Positions 8,144 through 17,498 are shown, counted from the first letter of the stretch. The stretch is DNA of 39,743 nt from Alphaproteobacteria bacterium (GCA_031291435.1 JARLJC010000366.1:1-39743); one strand, 5' to 3'. Made by a program: numbers and translations. Notes: generated from the letters alone by a model not told the origin.

Positions 8144-9490
8144 TCAGGCCCCCAGAATGCCGCGCAATGTGGCGGCAAGATCGCCGCGCGCGACGTCGCT
8201 TTGCGTTTTTTGCGCCATATCCTTGACCACCACGGTGCCTTTGGCCTGTTCGTCGCCGCCCAGCAGGAGAACCACCGGAATCCCGGCTTTGTCGGCATAT
8301 TTGATCTGCTTGTCGAGCTTGGAAGGTTCGAGATAGGCCTCGACCGTAAAGCCCGCGCTGCGCAATTCGGTCGCCAGCGCGAGGTAATGCGGCGCGAGGG
8401 CGGGATCGAGCTGCGCCACCAGAATCTGCACGGTGGCGGGCGCGGGCGGCAATAAACCATTGGCGTTGAGCTGATCAAACAGACGCGTCAAACCGATAGA
8501 AATGCCGACGCCGGGCAGGTTCGATTTGGTGTAATGCCCGGCGAGATCATCGTAACGCCCGCCCGAACACACACTTCCAAATTCGGGATGCGCGTCGAGA
8601 AGCGTTTCATAAACCGTGCCGGTGTAATAATCGAGGCCGCGCGCGATCGACAGATTGAGCCGCGTGCGTTTTTCCGGCACGCCCATTGCGCGCAAAGTTT
8701 CGACCACCTGCGTGACTTCGGCGAGACCCTGCGCAAAAACTTCGTTGGGCTTCTGATCCAGCACACGAAGCAATTCAACGATTTCGTCTTTTGTTCCCTG
8801 GCTCGTGATAAGGCTTAGAAGCTGTTGGGCCTGTATATTTGTAAGCCCCAAGCTGACCATTGCTTCATGCACTTTATCCGCGCCTATTTTATCGAGCTTG
8901 TCGATTTCACGCAGGATGAGTTTCTGTTTTTCTTCGTCCTCGACGCCGTAACCCGCTAGCAGCCCCCGCAGAATCTTGCGGTTGCTGAAATGAATGGTGA
9001 AGTCGCCGACTTTCAGTTCCTCGAAAATCTGCACGATGATGGCGGGGATTTCCGCGTCATAAGCGGGGCTGAGCTTGTCCTTGCCGATAACGTCGATGTC
9101 GCATTGGTAGAATTCGCGGAAACGACCGCGCTGGGCGCGTTCGCCGCGATAGACGCGCTGCATCTGGTAACGGCGGAACGGAAAAGCGAGATCGCGTTCA
9201 TGTTCGGCGACATAGCGCGCCAGCGGCACCGTCAGATCGAAGCGCAGCGCCATATCGGCTTCGTGCCCCTGCTGAATGCCGCCGGTCGATTGCACGAAAT
9301 AGACCTGTTTCTCGGTTTCGCCGCCCGATTTGGTCAGCAGCACATCGCGCATCTCGAAAACCGGGGTTTCGATCTGATTGAACCCGAATTTTTCATAGCC
9401 GCGACGGATAATATCGAACATATGCTGAAAAACCCTCTGTTCGCGGGGCAGAAGTTCCAGGGTTCCGGCGGCGGTACGGGGGGTAATCAT
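8144..9490 (-). CDS. hisS: Histidyl-tRNA synthetase
   Basis: A 448-residue class II synthetase from ATG 9490 (MITPRTAAGTLELLPREQ). Motif 1 region FDIIRRGYEKFGFNQIETPVFE is followed by the motif 2 loop MALRFDLTVPLARYVAEH and FRRYQMQRVYRGERAQRGR. The histidine-binding signature is GLDYYTGTVYE, motif 3 is PGVGISIGLTRL, and the C-terminal anticodon-binding domain ends with AATLRGILGA. It charges tRNA-His in the cytoplasm. A longer frame (to 9562) exists but lacks conserved sequence and a ribosome site. It heads a tight minus-strand operon with the penicillin-binding protein and the IalB-like gene. Length and motifs are normal. Confidence 0.95.
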   Translation of the reverse strand: MITPRTAAGTLELLPREQRVFQHMFDIIRRGYEKFGFNQIETPVFEMRDVLLTKSGGETEKQVYFVQSTGGIQQGHEADMALRFDLTVPLARYVAEHERDLAFPFRRYQMQRVYRGERAQRGRFREFYQCDIDVIGKDKLSPAYDAEIPAIIVQIFEELKVGDFTIHFSNRKILRGLLAGYGVEDEEKQKLILREIDKLDKIGADKVHEAMVSLGLTNIQAQQLLSLITSQGTKDEIVELLRVLDQKPNEVFAQGLAEVTQVVETLRAMGVPEKRTRLNLSIARGLDYYTGTVYETLLDAHPEFGSVCSGGRYDDLAGHYTKSNLPGVGISIGLTRLFDQLNANGLLPPAPATVQILVAQLDPALAPHYLALATELRSAGFTVEAYLEPSKLDKQIKYADKAGIPVVLLLGGDEQAKGTVVVKDMAQKTQSDVARGDLAATLRGILGA

Positions 9491-9554
9491 GGCTGGCTCA
9501 ATGTCAGTTATTTGAATCAAATAGGGATATCCTATGTAGCCCGCCTCTCGCCCT

Positions 9555-9573
9555 CCCCGCAAGGCTTGCGGGG
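9555..9573. terminator. GC-rich hairpin between hisS and dsbB
   Basis: CCCCGCAAG (9555-9563) pairs with CTTGCGGGG (9565-9573). The arms meet almost without a loop and no T-run follows, so it is a poor intrinsic terminator. Hairpins with the same CCCCGCAAG core occur at 2281. It lies in the divergent spacer between hisS (minus) and dsbB (plus), so it may be a palindromic repeat instead. Confidence 0.35.
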
Positions 9574-9651
9574 CCGGTCAAAAACGGCGTACATAAAGAG
9601 GCCTTAATCTTTAGGGTAATTTGCGTTTTCCTCCTTTGCCGGAGCGTTCCC

Positions 9652-10146
9652 ATGTCCGAAATCCTGTCCATGCCACGCGCCGCGCAGATGATCCTTGCGG
9701 CCAGCCTTCTGGCGCTGGCTTTCGCGCTGACGCTGCAATATGGCTTCGGCGTGCAGCCTTGCGTTTTGTGCCTGTGGCAGCGCGCGCCTTATGGCGCGGC
9801 GGCGGGGGCGGCTTTGCTGGCATGGCTGTGGCGGCCCGGCCCCCATGTGGCCGCGTTTTTGCTGTTTTCGTGCGCGGCCTGTTTCCTGACCGGCTTCGGC
9901 CTTGCCATCTTCCATAGCGGGGTCGAGCTGCATTGGTGGCTGGGGACATCGGGCTGCAGCATCCATCCGTTGAACGGGGCCTCCGCCGACGATCTGCGCA
10001 ACGAACTCCTGCAAACTCTGCCCGCGCGCTGCGACCAGATCACCTGGACGCTGGCGGGCCTGTCGATGGCGAATCTTAATATCGGCCTCTCGCTGCTGCT
10101 GGCCTTTTTTTCGACCGCCGCCGCGGCCAAGGCCTTAGACAAGTAG
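9652..10146 (+). CDS. dsbB: Disulfide bond formation protein B
   Basis: A 164-residue inner-membrane protein with four hydrophobic segments (about 10-29, 46-59, 66-86 and 135-158). The first periplasmic loop holds QYGFGVQPCVLCLWQR, with the redox CxxC pair C37/C40. The second loop holds C102 (SGCSIHP) and C127 (ARCDQ). This is the DsbB/DsbI family layout: electrons from a DsbA-like oxidase pass to quinone. A GGAG ribosome site precedes ATG 9652. It stands alone, divergent from hisS. No dsbA is visible in the window; the cysteine-rich prepilin and other envelope proteins are plausible beneficiaries. Confidence 0.9.
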   Translation: MSEILSMPRAAQMILAASLLALAFALTLQYGFGVQPCVLCLWQRAPYGAAAGAALLAWLWRPGPHVAAFLLFSCAACFLTGFGLAIFHSGVELHWWLGTSGCSIHPLNGASADDLRNELLQTLPARCDQITWTLAGLSMANLNIGLSLLLAFFSTAAAAKALDK

Positions 10147-10273
10147 TCCGCGATCATTGGATTGATAAAAGAGAGAAAAAGATTCCCCCCGCTCTCTTCG
10201 GCACGGGCATTTATTGCCCCGGACGGGAATCGCGATTCACAGAATCACAAGCAAAATCAGATGCATGCCATCT

Positions 10274-10289
10274 TGGCATAAAGCTTGCT
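10274..10289 (+). promoter_or_regulatory. Sigma-54 promoter upstream of flgE
   Basis: TGGCAT-AAAGC-TTGCT matches the -24/-12 consensus (TGGCAC-N5-TTGCA) with the required GG-N10-GC spacing. The start of transcription would fall near 10301, about 50 bases before the flgE ATG at 10354. Sigma-54 control of hook and filament genes is well known in Caulobacter and relatives. Confidence 0.75.
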
Positions 10290-10353
10290 CCATAACGTTC
10301 GGGATAATTCTTCCTGCTTTCCCAGAGCGGGATCAACGAACGAGGTGTTTCTC

Positions 10354-11658
10354 ATGTCTTCGCTTTTTGCAGCCTTAGGTGTTTCTGTCGCGGGTCTTAG
10401 CGCCCAGTCGCAGGCCATCGGCAACATCTCCGACAATCTGGCCAACGCGCAGACCACCGGGTTCAAGAGCATCGGCACATCGTTCGAAGATCTGGTCACG
10501 GTGTCCAACTCGACCTCCAACAATCCGGGCGGCGTTACCGCTTCGCCTATGTATCAGAACGACGTTCAGGGCAATATTTCCTCGACCTCGACCACCTCCA
10601 ACCTCGCGATTTCCGGACAAGGCTTCTTCGCGGTGGAAAGCGCCGTGCAAACCACCACCGGCGCCACCCAGTTTACCGGCTCGACCTATTACACCCGCCA
10701 GGGCGATTTCACCCTCAACAAGGACGGCTATCTGGTCAATGGCGCGGGCTATTACCTGCTCGGTTATGCCGTCAATGCCGACGGCACCGTCAACGCGTCC
10801 TCGACCAAGGAAGTGCAGATTTCCTCGCTGCTCGACAATCCGGTACCGACATCGAGCGTGAAATTTTCCGCCAACCTGCCTTCGGGCGCGGATGCGACTA
10901 CCTTTACCTCAACCGCCTCGACCATCCAGATTTACGATGCGCTCGGCAACACGCACCAGATGAGCCTGACCTGGAGCAAGGACGCCACCAATCAATGGAG
11001 CGTCGCGGTAGACGTGACGGACGGCCTCGGCACCGGTACCGACTATACGGCCACCATCCCGGTTACCTTCAACAGCAGCGACCCGGCCGGGACCATCCAG
11101 ACCATTTCCGCCGGAAGCGGTTATACCGTCGACCCCGGCAGCACCGAGGCGGGCGCCAGCTTCAACCTGTCGTTCCCCGGCGTGGGCGCACAAAGCGTCG
11201 ATCTCAATCTCGGCACCTACAACGCGGCATCGGGCGTCACCCAGTATGCCGATACCAACACGGCGGTGTCGGTCACCTCGTTCCAGCAGAACGGGCTGGG
11301 CAAGGGGTCGTTCAGCAGCATCGCCATCAATTCGAGCGGCATCGTCTCGATCAACTACAGCAACGGCAGTACGCGCCAGATTTATCAGATACCTGTGGTG
11401 CAGTTCAACTCGCCCGACAACCTGCAGCGACTGACCGGCGGCGCCTATCAGGCCACCCTCGCTTCGGGCACGGCCAACGTCTATACGGCGGGCACCAACG
11501 GGGCGGGCACGATATCGAGCGGATCGCTGGAATCCTCCAACGTCGATATCGCCACCGAATTCACGGAAATGATCCAGTCGCAGCAGATCTACTCGGCCAA
11601 CGCCAAGACCGTGACGACGATCAACCAGATGCTTAACACGATCATTCAGGCGGTCTGA
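10354..11658 (+). CDS. flgE: Flagellar hook protein FlgE
   Basis: A 434-residue protein. ATG 10354 is chosen because MSSLFAALGVSVAGLSAQSQ is the canonical N-terminus of rod/hook proteins; a longer frame from 10285 would begin inside the sigma-54 promoter. The N-terminal rod motif ISDNLANAQTTGFKS and the FlgE block ISGQGFFAVESA, then YYTRQGDFTLNKDGYLVN are clear. The C-terminal coiled segment is SSNVDIATEFTEMIQSQQIY followed by SANAKTVTTINQML. Exported by the flagellar type III apparatus, it polymerises into the hook. It heads flgE-flgK-flgL, downstream of the sigma-54 promoter at 10274. Confidence 0.93.
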   Translation: MSSLFAALGVSVAGLSAQSQAIGNISDNLANAQTTGFKSIGTSFEDLVTVSNSTSNNPGGVTASPMYQNDVQGNISSTSTTSNLAISGQGFFAVESAVQTTTGATQFTGSTYYTRQGDFTLNKDGYLVNGAGYYLLGYAVNADGTVNASSTKEVQISSLLDNPVPTSSVKFSANLPSGADATTFTSTASTIQIYDALGNTHQMSLTWSKDATNQWSVAVDVTDGLGTGTDYTATIPVTFNSSDPAGTIQTISAGSGYTVDPGSTEAGASFNLSFPGVGAQSVDLNLGTYNAASGVTQYADTNTAVSVTSFQQNGLGKGSFSSIAINSSGIVSINYSNGSTRQIYQIPVVQFNSPDNLQRLTGGAYQATLASGTANVYTAGTNGAGTISSGSLESSNVDIATEFTEMIQSQQIYSANAKTVTTINQMLNTIIQAV

Positions 11659-11675
11659 TTATCCGTTCCGCCTGA

Positions 11676-11705
11676 CCGCCGGCGGCCCCGCAAGGGCCGC
11701 GGCGG
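11676..11705 (+). terminator. Hairpin between flgE and flgK (possible partial terminator)
   Basis: CCGCCGGCGGCCC pairs with GGGCCGCGGCGG with one bulged base, around loop CGCAA. No T-run follows, so it would at most slow polymerase or protect the flgE mRNA end. It could set a higher dose of hook protein than of the junction proteins. Confidence 0.45.
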
Positions 11706-11720
11706 ACAAAGGAGAAGTCA

Positions 11721-13151
11721 ATGTCGCTTTCAGCCGCCCTTTCCGTCGCGCTTACCGGGCTGCAGACCAGCACCACGGCGGCGCAGCTTATTTCCGGCAA
11801 TATCTCGAACGCGCAAACCGCCGGCTATACCGACAAGAGTCTTACGTTATCGACCGTGACCGACGGCACTTCGCTGGGCGGCGTGGCGGTGACGAGCTAT
11901 AACCGCGTCAGCGACAGCGTCCTGACGGCCACGCTGAACAGCGCCACCTCGAACGCCTCTTTTCTCAGCACGCAGAACGGCTATATGCAGCAAGTGCAGT
12001 CGATCCTGGGTTCGAGCGACAGCACGCCCGCTTTGTCGGCGGCGGTCGCCAATTTCCAGTCGGCGTGGCAATCCTTCTCGACCGCCCCGGAACAGGCCAC
12101 GACCCAGCAGTCGGTCATCGCCGCCGGGCAGCAGCTGGCCTCAACCATCAACACCATTTCCAATCAGGCCGCCACGCTGCAATCCTCGGTCCAGTCGGAC
12201 CTACAGACCACGGTCACCTCGCTCAACACCGACCTGACGCAGATTCAGAGCCTCAATACGCAGATCGCGGCGGCCCTCGGCAACAACCAGTCGATCGTCA
12301 ATCTGCAGGATCAGCGCGATCAGGTCGTCAATTCGATTTCGGCGATCACCAACGTTCAGGTGATGCAGCGCGACAACGGCCAGATCGCCCTTTATACGCC
12401 CGGCGGCAACGCCCTGATCGACGGCCAGCCGCAGGTTTACAGCGTCAGCGGTAACAGCGTCGTCAACGCCATCGGCTCGGATGTCAGCGGCATCCTGACC
12501 GGCGGCAAGATGCAGGCGCAGGTCGATTTTCTGTCGACGGCGGGAGGATCCGCGGGCAACGGCAACAATGTCGTCGCCAACCTGCAGTCGCAGCTGAAAA
12601 ATTTCGTCAATATGTTCACCAATACGGCAGCGGGGGGCTTTGCCAACACTTACGACAGCGCCACCACCGGCACCGGGGAACAGGCCAGCCAGTTTTTCAC
12701 CGTTACGCTCGACGGCAACAATCTGCCCGATCTCAGCACCTTCGCGGTCAACAGCAACCTCGTCAACGGCACGACCACGGTCAAGCAGGCCTCCGCCGTC
12801 AACGTGGCCAACACTTTCGCCGCCACCAATCTCGCCATCAACAATACCACCAATACGACCACCAGCACTTTCAGCGCGGGCGGCCTGACCACCCAGAACC
12901 AGACTTATTCCGGCATCGCCAATATGATTTTGTCGGGGTTCCAGCAGGCGGCCAACGCCATTCAGACCTCCAGCACCACGGCCACGACGCAGCAGACTTA
13001 TTACAAAAACGCGCTGTCGAGCGAAACCGGCGTCAATACCGACACCGAACTGGTCAATCTGACCAACTGGCAGAACAGCTATGCCGCCTCGGCGCACGTT
13101 ATCTCGACGATCCAGAGCATGCTGACGACCCTTGAAAATATGGTGGGCTAA
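11721..13151 (+). CDS. flgK: Flagellar hook-associated protein 1, FlgK
   Basis: A 476-residue protein with a strong ribosome site (AAAGGAGA). The N-terminus has the rod/hook motif SVALTGLQTSTTAAQLISGN, then ISNAQTAGYTDKS. A long helical region (about 75-200) follows, including NLQDQRDQVVNSISAITNV, a motif shared by FlgK proteins. The C-terminus is NTDTELVNLTNWQNSYAASA, then HVISTIQSMLTTLENMVG, the expected D0/D1 helices. It forms the first of the two rings joining hook and filament. The product is on the short side for the family. flgL follows after 2 bases, so the two are made together. Confidence 0.92.
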   Translation: MSLSAALSVALTGLQTSTTAAQLISGNISNAQTAGYTDKSLTLSTVTDGTSLGGVAVTSYNRVSDSVLTATLNSATSNASFLSTQNGYMQQVQSILGSSDSTPALSAAVANFQSAWQSFSTAPEQATTQQSVIAAGQQLASTINTISNQAATLQSSVQSDLQTTVTSLNTDLTQIQSLNTQIAAALGNNQSIVNLQDQRDQVVNSISAITNVQVMQRDNGQIALYTPGGNALIDGQPQVYSVSGNSVVNAIGSDVSGILTGGKMQAQVDFLSTAGGSAGNGNNVVANLQSQLKNFVNMFTNTAAGGFANTYDSATTGTGEQASQFFTVTLDGNNLPDLSTFAVNSNLVNGTTTVKQASAVNVANTFAATNLAINNTTNTTTSTFSAGGLTTQNQTYSGIANMILSGFQQAANAIQTSSTTATTQQTYYKNALSSETGVNTDTELVNLTNWQNSYAASAHVISTIQSMLTTLENMVG

Positions 13152-13153
13152 TT

Positions 13154-14365
13154 ATGACGGTTACGACCAATATCAGCACCGCGGCGGTTCAGAGCATCCT
13201 GACCTCGCAATTACAGGCGCAACAGACCACGCTGGCGCAGCTGTCGGAACAGCTGGCGAGCAACAAGAAGTATAGCGACCTCACCGATTATGCGCCTAGC
13301 GACGCGCTCAACCTGCTCAATCTGCAGAGCAGCGCCACCCAGCGCCAAAGCTATCTCAGCACCATCTCCACGGTGCAGACGCGCCTGACCGGCTACGACA
13401 CCACGATGACCGATATGGAATCGATCGTGTCCCAGGCTAAATCGCTGGCCGTCGGCAGCCCGAGCTATGACGCCAGCACGGCAAGCAGCATCGCTTCGCT
13501 GGCCAATAATTTCCTGAAATCGGTTTCGGTCGATCTCAACCAGCAGATCGGCGGGCGTTATATCTATGCCGGTTCGCGTTACGGCACTCAGCCGGTTACC
13601 GACCTGACCACTTTGACCAACACGCCTTCGGCCACCACCGTCAGCAACCCGGTCCTGCCGGCCTACGATACCGCCTATACGGCCAGCCAACTGACGATGA
13701 CAACGGCGGGGCAGGCCATCACCATCGGCGGTACCGTCACCACACCGCAACAGGTATCGGCCATCGTCAACGGCACCACCTACAATTATACGGTGCAATC
13801 GACCGACACCACCGCCGACATCGCCACCGGTCTCGCCGCTGCCATCAATGTCGGCGTGCCGGGAACGACGGCCACCGGTTCGACCATCAACGTAGCCGGG
13901 AGCGCCACCGTCGGCGCGACTTCGGCAGGCATGACCAACACCGCCGCCTATGCCACCGACAGCGCCACCATCGACAGCGGTTATACCCTGCAATATGGGG
14001 TCAGCAGCGACAATCCCGCCTTCCAGCAAATGGTTTCGGGCCTGCAATTCCTGCAGGCCGCCGGCAATTCGACCGACTCCGCCACCTATCAGGCCAATAT
14101 AACGCAGGCGGCCACCTTGCTCGGATCGGCGCTGTCATCCATCGAGGCCCTGCATACCAGCGTCGCCTACAATACAAACACCCTGACCACCGAAACCACG
14201 ACGCAGAACAACGCCATCACCGCGCTGACCAACCAGGTTTCCGATATCCAGAGCGTCGATATCACGCAGGTCAGCGTCGAACTTAATCTTTTGCAGACCC
14301 AGTTGCAGGCGTCCTATTCGGCCACCGGCACCATCGGCAAATTATCCATCGTGAACTATTTATAA
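13154..14365 (+). CDS. flgL: Flagellar hook-associated protein 3, FlgL
   Basis: A 403-residue flagellin-like junction protein. The N-terminal D0/D1 helices include NISTAAVQSILTSQLQAQQT, LAQLSEQLASNKKYSDLTDY and VQTRLTGYDTTMTDMESI, and DLNQQIGGRYIYAGSRYGT is the FlgL-type segment. The central Thr/Ala-rich insert (about 150-280) has low complexity. The C-terminal helices end with SVELNLLQTQLQASYSATG and LSIVNYL. It connects FlgK to the filament. It is 2 bases behind flgK and 11 bases before the methyltransferase-regulatory gene, so the flagellar operon seems to run on into the modification genes. Confidence 0.9.
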   Translation: MTVTTNISTAAVQSILTSQLQAQQTTLAQLSEQLASNKKYSDLTDYAPSDALNLLNLQSSATQRQSYLSTISTVQTRLTGYDTTMTDMESIVSQAKSLAVGSPSYDASTASSIASLANNFLKSVSVDLNQQIGGRYIYAGSRYGTQPVTDLTTLTNTPSATTVSNPVLPAYDTAYTASQLTMTTAGQAITIGGTVTTPQQVSAIVNGTTYNYTVQSTDTTADIATGLAAAINVGVPGTTATGSTINVAGSATVGATSAGMTNTAAYATDSATIDSGYTLQYGVSSDNPAFQQMVSGLQFLQAAGNSTDSATYQANITQAATLLGSALSSIEALHTSVAYNTNTLTTETTTQNNAITALTNQVSDIQSVDITQVSVELNLLQTQLQASYSATGTIGKLSIVNYL

Positions 14366-14376
14366 GGAATGCTAAC

Positions 14377-15918
14377 ATGAGCACAGGCGTCGAGTCGCAC
14401 CAGAATGGGAGCTCCATGATGAAACCGCAATCAACTTTCAGCCCGATTTCCCTGCGCTATGTCGCGGCCTTGCGCGGCGTGAAACCGAGGCCAGCGGGCG
14501 TGGCCTTCACCTATGCGGAAGCCGCCTGCCGCGACCCGGAAAAACTCATCTGCCTGGCGGCCAGCAATCCCGAAGGGCGCTTCTACGGTCTCGTCGCCTC
14601 GGAACCCTTGCGGCGCGACGCCGAAACCCTCGCCACCGATCGCGGTATTTTCAACGCGGTATTTCTGACCGGATCACCTTCGGAAACATTGGCCCGAATT
14701 GGCAACGGTTCGGCTTTGCCGCCGATGCTGGATTTCCTGTGCTGCGACGAAAGCGCGGCGGCCCTGCCCGCCGGCGAACGCGAAGCTTTGTTCGATCTCG
14801 CCCAGAAGCGGCTCAATCCGGGCGGCCTTTTCACCACTTCGTACCGCGCCTATGACAGCGACGATGGCGCTTTGCATTTCCTGATCCGCGAGTTGGCGCC
14901 GGAAATGAACGAGGATCAGAAGCAGGAATTTCTGCTGGAAATCCGCCGTCTGGCCGGTCCCTATCTCGACGCCCACCCCGCCGTGGCGCAGTCGCTGAAA
15001 AATGCGATCGTCAAAGGCGTGGCCGAGGATTTCTTCGTCGATTACGTTAATGACGATGCGCCCTCGGGCACGTTCAACACCATGGTGGCGATGTCGAAAC
15101 GCGGCTTCGCCTATGGCGGGGATGCGTCGGTCACGGCCAATTATGTCGAACTTTCGGTGCCGGTCGACGCGCAGGATCTCGTGGTCAGCTGCCGCCAGCA
15201 TATTCTTTACGAACCGATCAAGGATGTGGCGCTGAGCCGCACCGTCCGCAACGATATCTGGGTCAAGAATCCGGCCGATATTTCCACCGACGCGGCGGAA
15301 CTGTTCGGCGGCTTCGCCTACGGCATCCTGATGCCGCGCGGCGAAATCCCGGCCTCGTTCAAGGCCATCGGCAAGAAGATCGACCTGTCGTCGCCGCTTT
15401 ACACCAAGCTGATCGATCTGATGTCGCTGATACCGATCGGCATCGGCGATTTCCTCGGCCACGCCAGCGGTACCGGCGAGCAGGCTTCCAAGATCATCGA
15501 GGCGATTCAGATTCTGGTCGCCTGCGGCATCGCCACCCCCATGCGCGGCCTGCGCGAAGAGGCTTCGGCGCCGTGGAGCAGCGTGGCCCAGCCCCGCCTC
15601 GTCGGCAGTTTCAACCGCTATCTCGACAAAACCGACCTCAGCGGCACCGAAATCTGGTTCGCCTCTCAGGTTACGGGTTATGGCCTTTCGGTGCCGACGC
15701 GCGACGCTCTTGTCATGCAGGCGCTCAACCGCGCCGGGCTCAATAATTCGGTGTCGGCTTTGATGCCGGAACTGCGCCGTCTCGCCAAAACCGCCGATGC
15801 TTTGTCGATCATGGAGGCGGACGAACCGACCGCCGAGATCGCGCAGGCTCTGGTGCGCGACGTGGTCGGCAAATCGCTGCCGCAATGGTACGCCTATGCC
15901 TTGCTGGAGGCGGCCTGA
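14377..15918 (+). CDS. Methyltransferase-regulatory-domain protein, degenerate SAM-binding motif
   Basis: A 513-residue protein starting 9 bases behind an AAGGA site. The first about 200 residues have a class I methyltransferase shape (TYAEAACRDPEKLICLAASN, PEGRFYGLVASEP, then NPGGLFTTSYRAYD after strand 4), but the glycine-rich loop expected near residues 46-54 is replaced by EAACRDPEK. The middle (about 230-330, including HILYEPIKDVAL) resembles the predicted methyltransferase regulatory domain PF10119. The C-terminal part is helical. It sits between flgL and the TPR-glycosyltransferase genes, overlapping the next by 34 bases, so a role in modifying flagellin or its glycan is an inference. 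Whether it still binds SAM is doubtful. Confidence 0.6.
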   Translation: MSTGVESHQNGSSMMKPQSTFSPISLRYVAALRGVKPRPAGVAFTYAEAACRDPEKLICLAASNPEGRFYGLVASEPLRRDAETLATDRGIFNAVFLTGSPSETLARIGNGSALPPMLDFLCCDESAAALPAGEREALFDLAQKRLNPGGLFTTSYRAYDSDDGALHFLIRELAPEMNEDQKQEFLLEIRRLAGPYLDAHPAVAQSLKNAIVKGVAEDFFVDYVNDDAPSGTFNTMVAMSKRGFAYGGDASVTANYVELSVPVDAQDLVVSCRQHILYEPIKDVALSRTVRNDIWVKNPADISTDAAELFGGFAYGILMPRGEIPASFKAIGKKIDLSSPLYTKLIDLMSLIPIGIGDFLGHASGTGEQASKIIEAIQILVACGIATPMRGLREEASAPWSSVAQPRLVGSFNRYLDKTDLSGTEIWFASQVTGYGLSVPTRDALVMQALNRAGLNNSVSALMPELRRLAKTADALSIMEADEPTAEIAQALVRDVVGKSLPQWYAYALLEAA

Positions 15919-17498
15919 GTTCCGATCTACAGGAGAAACTAGACGCCGCCTCGCATTTTCACATGCGGGGCGACGTTGTTTCCGCCATTGCGCTTTACCG
16001 CGACATTATCGGCGCCGACCCGCATCAAGCCGACGCGCTGCACGGCATGGGCCTTGCCGCCTATCAGGCGGGCAAGCCGGAAAATGCGTTACTGCTGATT
16101 GAAGGCGCGCTCAAGGAACGGCCGGATTTCGCCCGCGCCTGGTATAATCGCAGTCTCATTTTGCGCGGCGTGGGACGCGCCGCCGATGCCCTCGATTCCG
16201 TGCGCAAGGCGGTGGAGAGCGATGCCAATCTCGCCGAAGCCTGGAACATGCTGGGCCAGATGGAAAAAGACCGCGGGGCCTATGCCGAAGCGGGCGACTG
16301 CTATCAGCGCGCCATCGCCCTGCAACCCGCCAATGCGCATTTTCACGGCAATCTTGCCTCCCTTTTGTTCGCGGCGGGCGATCTTGTCAACGCCCACCGC
16401 GCCGCGCGCAACGCCGAAAAAGCCGACCCTGACTGGCCTCCTCTGACGCTGGGCAATATTCTGAAAAACGCGGGTTATCCCGAACAGGCAGCGGCGCAAT
16501 TTGCCCGCACACGCGCATTGCAGCCACATTTTGCCGAAGCCGCCGGCAGCGAAGCAATCGCGCGTTTGCAAAGCGGCGATATGGAGCGCGGCTGGTCGTT
16601 GTGGGAACAACGGCCCGATCTTGCCGCTGAACTCGCCGCCCTTCCCTTCTGGCAGGGGCAGAAAACTGGCACGCTTCTCGTCTATGAAGATCAGGGACTT
16701 GGTGATGCGCTGCATTTCGCGCGCTATCTGCCCGCGCTGCGGGCACGCGTCGAACGTCTTGTCCTGCGCCTTAAGCCAGCGCTGCTGCGTCTGTTCGCGG
16801 AAAATTTCCCTGACATAGGATGCGTCTCAACCGACGAACCGGCCCCTGCTGCCGAAGCGCGCTGCCGCCTGTCCAGTCTGCCTTTCTTTTTCGCCACCCG
16901 TCCCGACAGCATTCCGCCCGCGCCCTATCTGATCGCCAACATTGCGCGGCGCGCTTTGTGGCAAGGCAAATTGCGCGGCATGCAAGGCCCGCGCATCGGC
17001 ATCGCATGGGCGGGCAACGGTCATTTTCGCAACGATGCGGCACGGTCGATTCCTTTCGCGCAGGCCGCGACTTTGTTCGATGCCGGGCGCGGCCATCTAG
17101 TTTCCCTGCAAAAAGGCCGCGAGCCGGTGGATTTTTTCGACGCAGCGCCGCAGCTCGAGGATTTCGCCGACACCGCCGCTCTCATCGCCGAGCTCGATCT
17201 GGTTATTTCGGTCGATACCGCCACCGCGCATCTGGCGGGCGCGCTGGGCAAACCGGTTTTTATCGCGCTGCCTTTCGATGCCGACTGGCGCTGGCTGCTG
17301 GGGCGCGAGGACAGTCCGTGGTATCCGGCGGCCCGCTTGTTCCGGCAGACATACCCCGGCGATTGGGCGCCGGTATTGGCGCGGCTGGCGGACGCCCTGC
17401 AGAAATTCATTGGCGGCGATAAATCCGTTTTGCAGGCCACGCCGCATTCCGGCGAGAACTTGCGCCAAAATACCCACGCGATACACTTGCCGGCATGA
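15885..17498 (+). CDS. TPR protein fused to a GT9-like glycosyltransferase domain (first copy)
   Basis: A 537-residue protein. About six TPR repeats occupy residues 15-235 (for example ALHGMGLAAYQAGKPENALL and AWYNRSLILRGVGRAADALD). The C-terminal half shows the GT9/heptosyltransferase-like pattern: LLVYEDQGLGDALHFARYLP, RIGIAWAGNGHFRND and ISVDTATAHLAGALGKPV, then DWRWLLGREDSPWYP. ATG 15885 lies inside the upstream gene (34-base overlap) without a clear ribosome site, pointing to coupling. The next gene encodes a second protein of the same plan, starting at an ATGA overlap. Such TPR-transferases near flagellar genes are thought to glycosylate proteins; the sugar and target here are unknown. 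Confidence 0.7.
   Translation: MVRLCLAGGGLSSDLQEKLDAASHFHMRGDVVSAIALYRDIIGADPHQADALHGMGLAAYQAGKPENALLLIEGALKERPDFARAWYNRSLILRGVGRAADALDSVRKAVESDANLAEAWNMLGQMEKDRGAYAEAGDCYQRAIALQPANAHFHGNLASLLFAAGDLVNAHRAARNAEKADPDWPPLTLGNILKNAGYPEQAAAQFARTRALQPHFAEAAGSEAIARLQSGDMERGWSLWEQRPDLAAELAALPFWQGQKTGTLLVYEDQGLGDALHFARYLPALRARVERLVLRLKPALLRLFAENFPDIGCVSTDEPAPAAEARCRLSSLPFFFATRPDSIPPAPYLIANIARRALWQGKLRGMQGPRIGIAWAGNGHFRNDAARSIPFAQAATLFDAGRGHLVSLQKGREPVDFFDAAPQLEDFADTAALIAELDLVISVDTATAHLAGALGKPVFIALPFDADWRWLLGREDSPWYPAARLFRQTYPGDWAPVLARLADALQKFIGGDKSVLQATPHSGENLRQNTHAIHLPA

Noticed and set aside
12201-14047. Minus-strand frames across flgK and flgL
   Set aside because: Antisense of repetitive flagellar coding; low-complexity Gly/Val/Arg composition.
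14674-15885. Long minus-strand frame (403 codons) opposite the methyltransferase-regulatory gene
   Set aside because: Arg/His-rich antisense composition typical of GC-rich genes; no start signal or family match.
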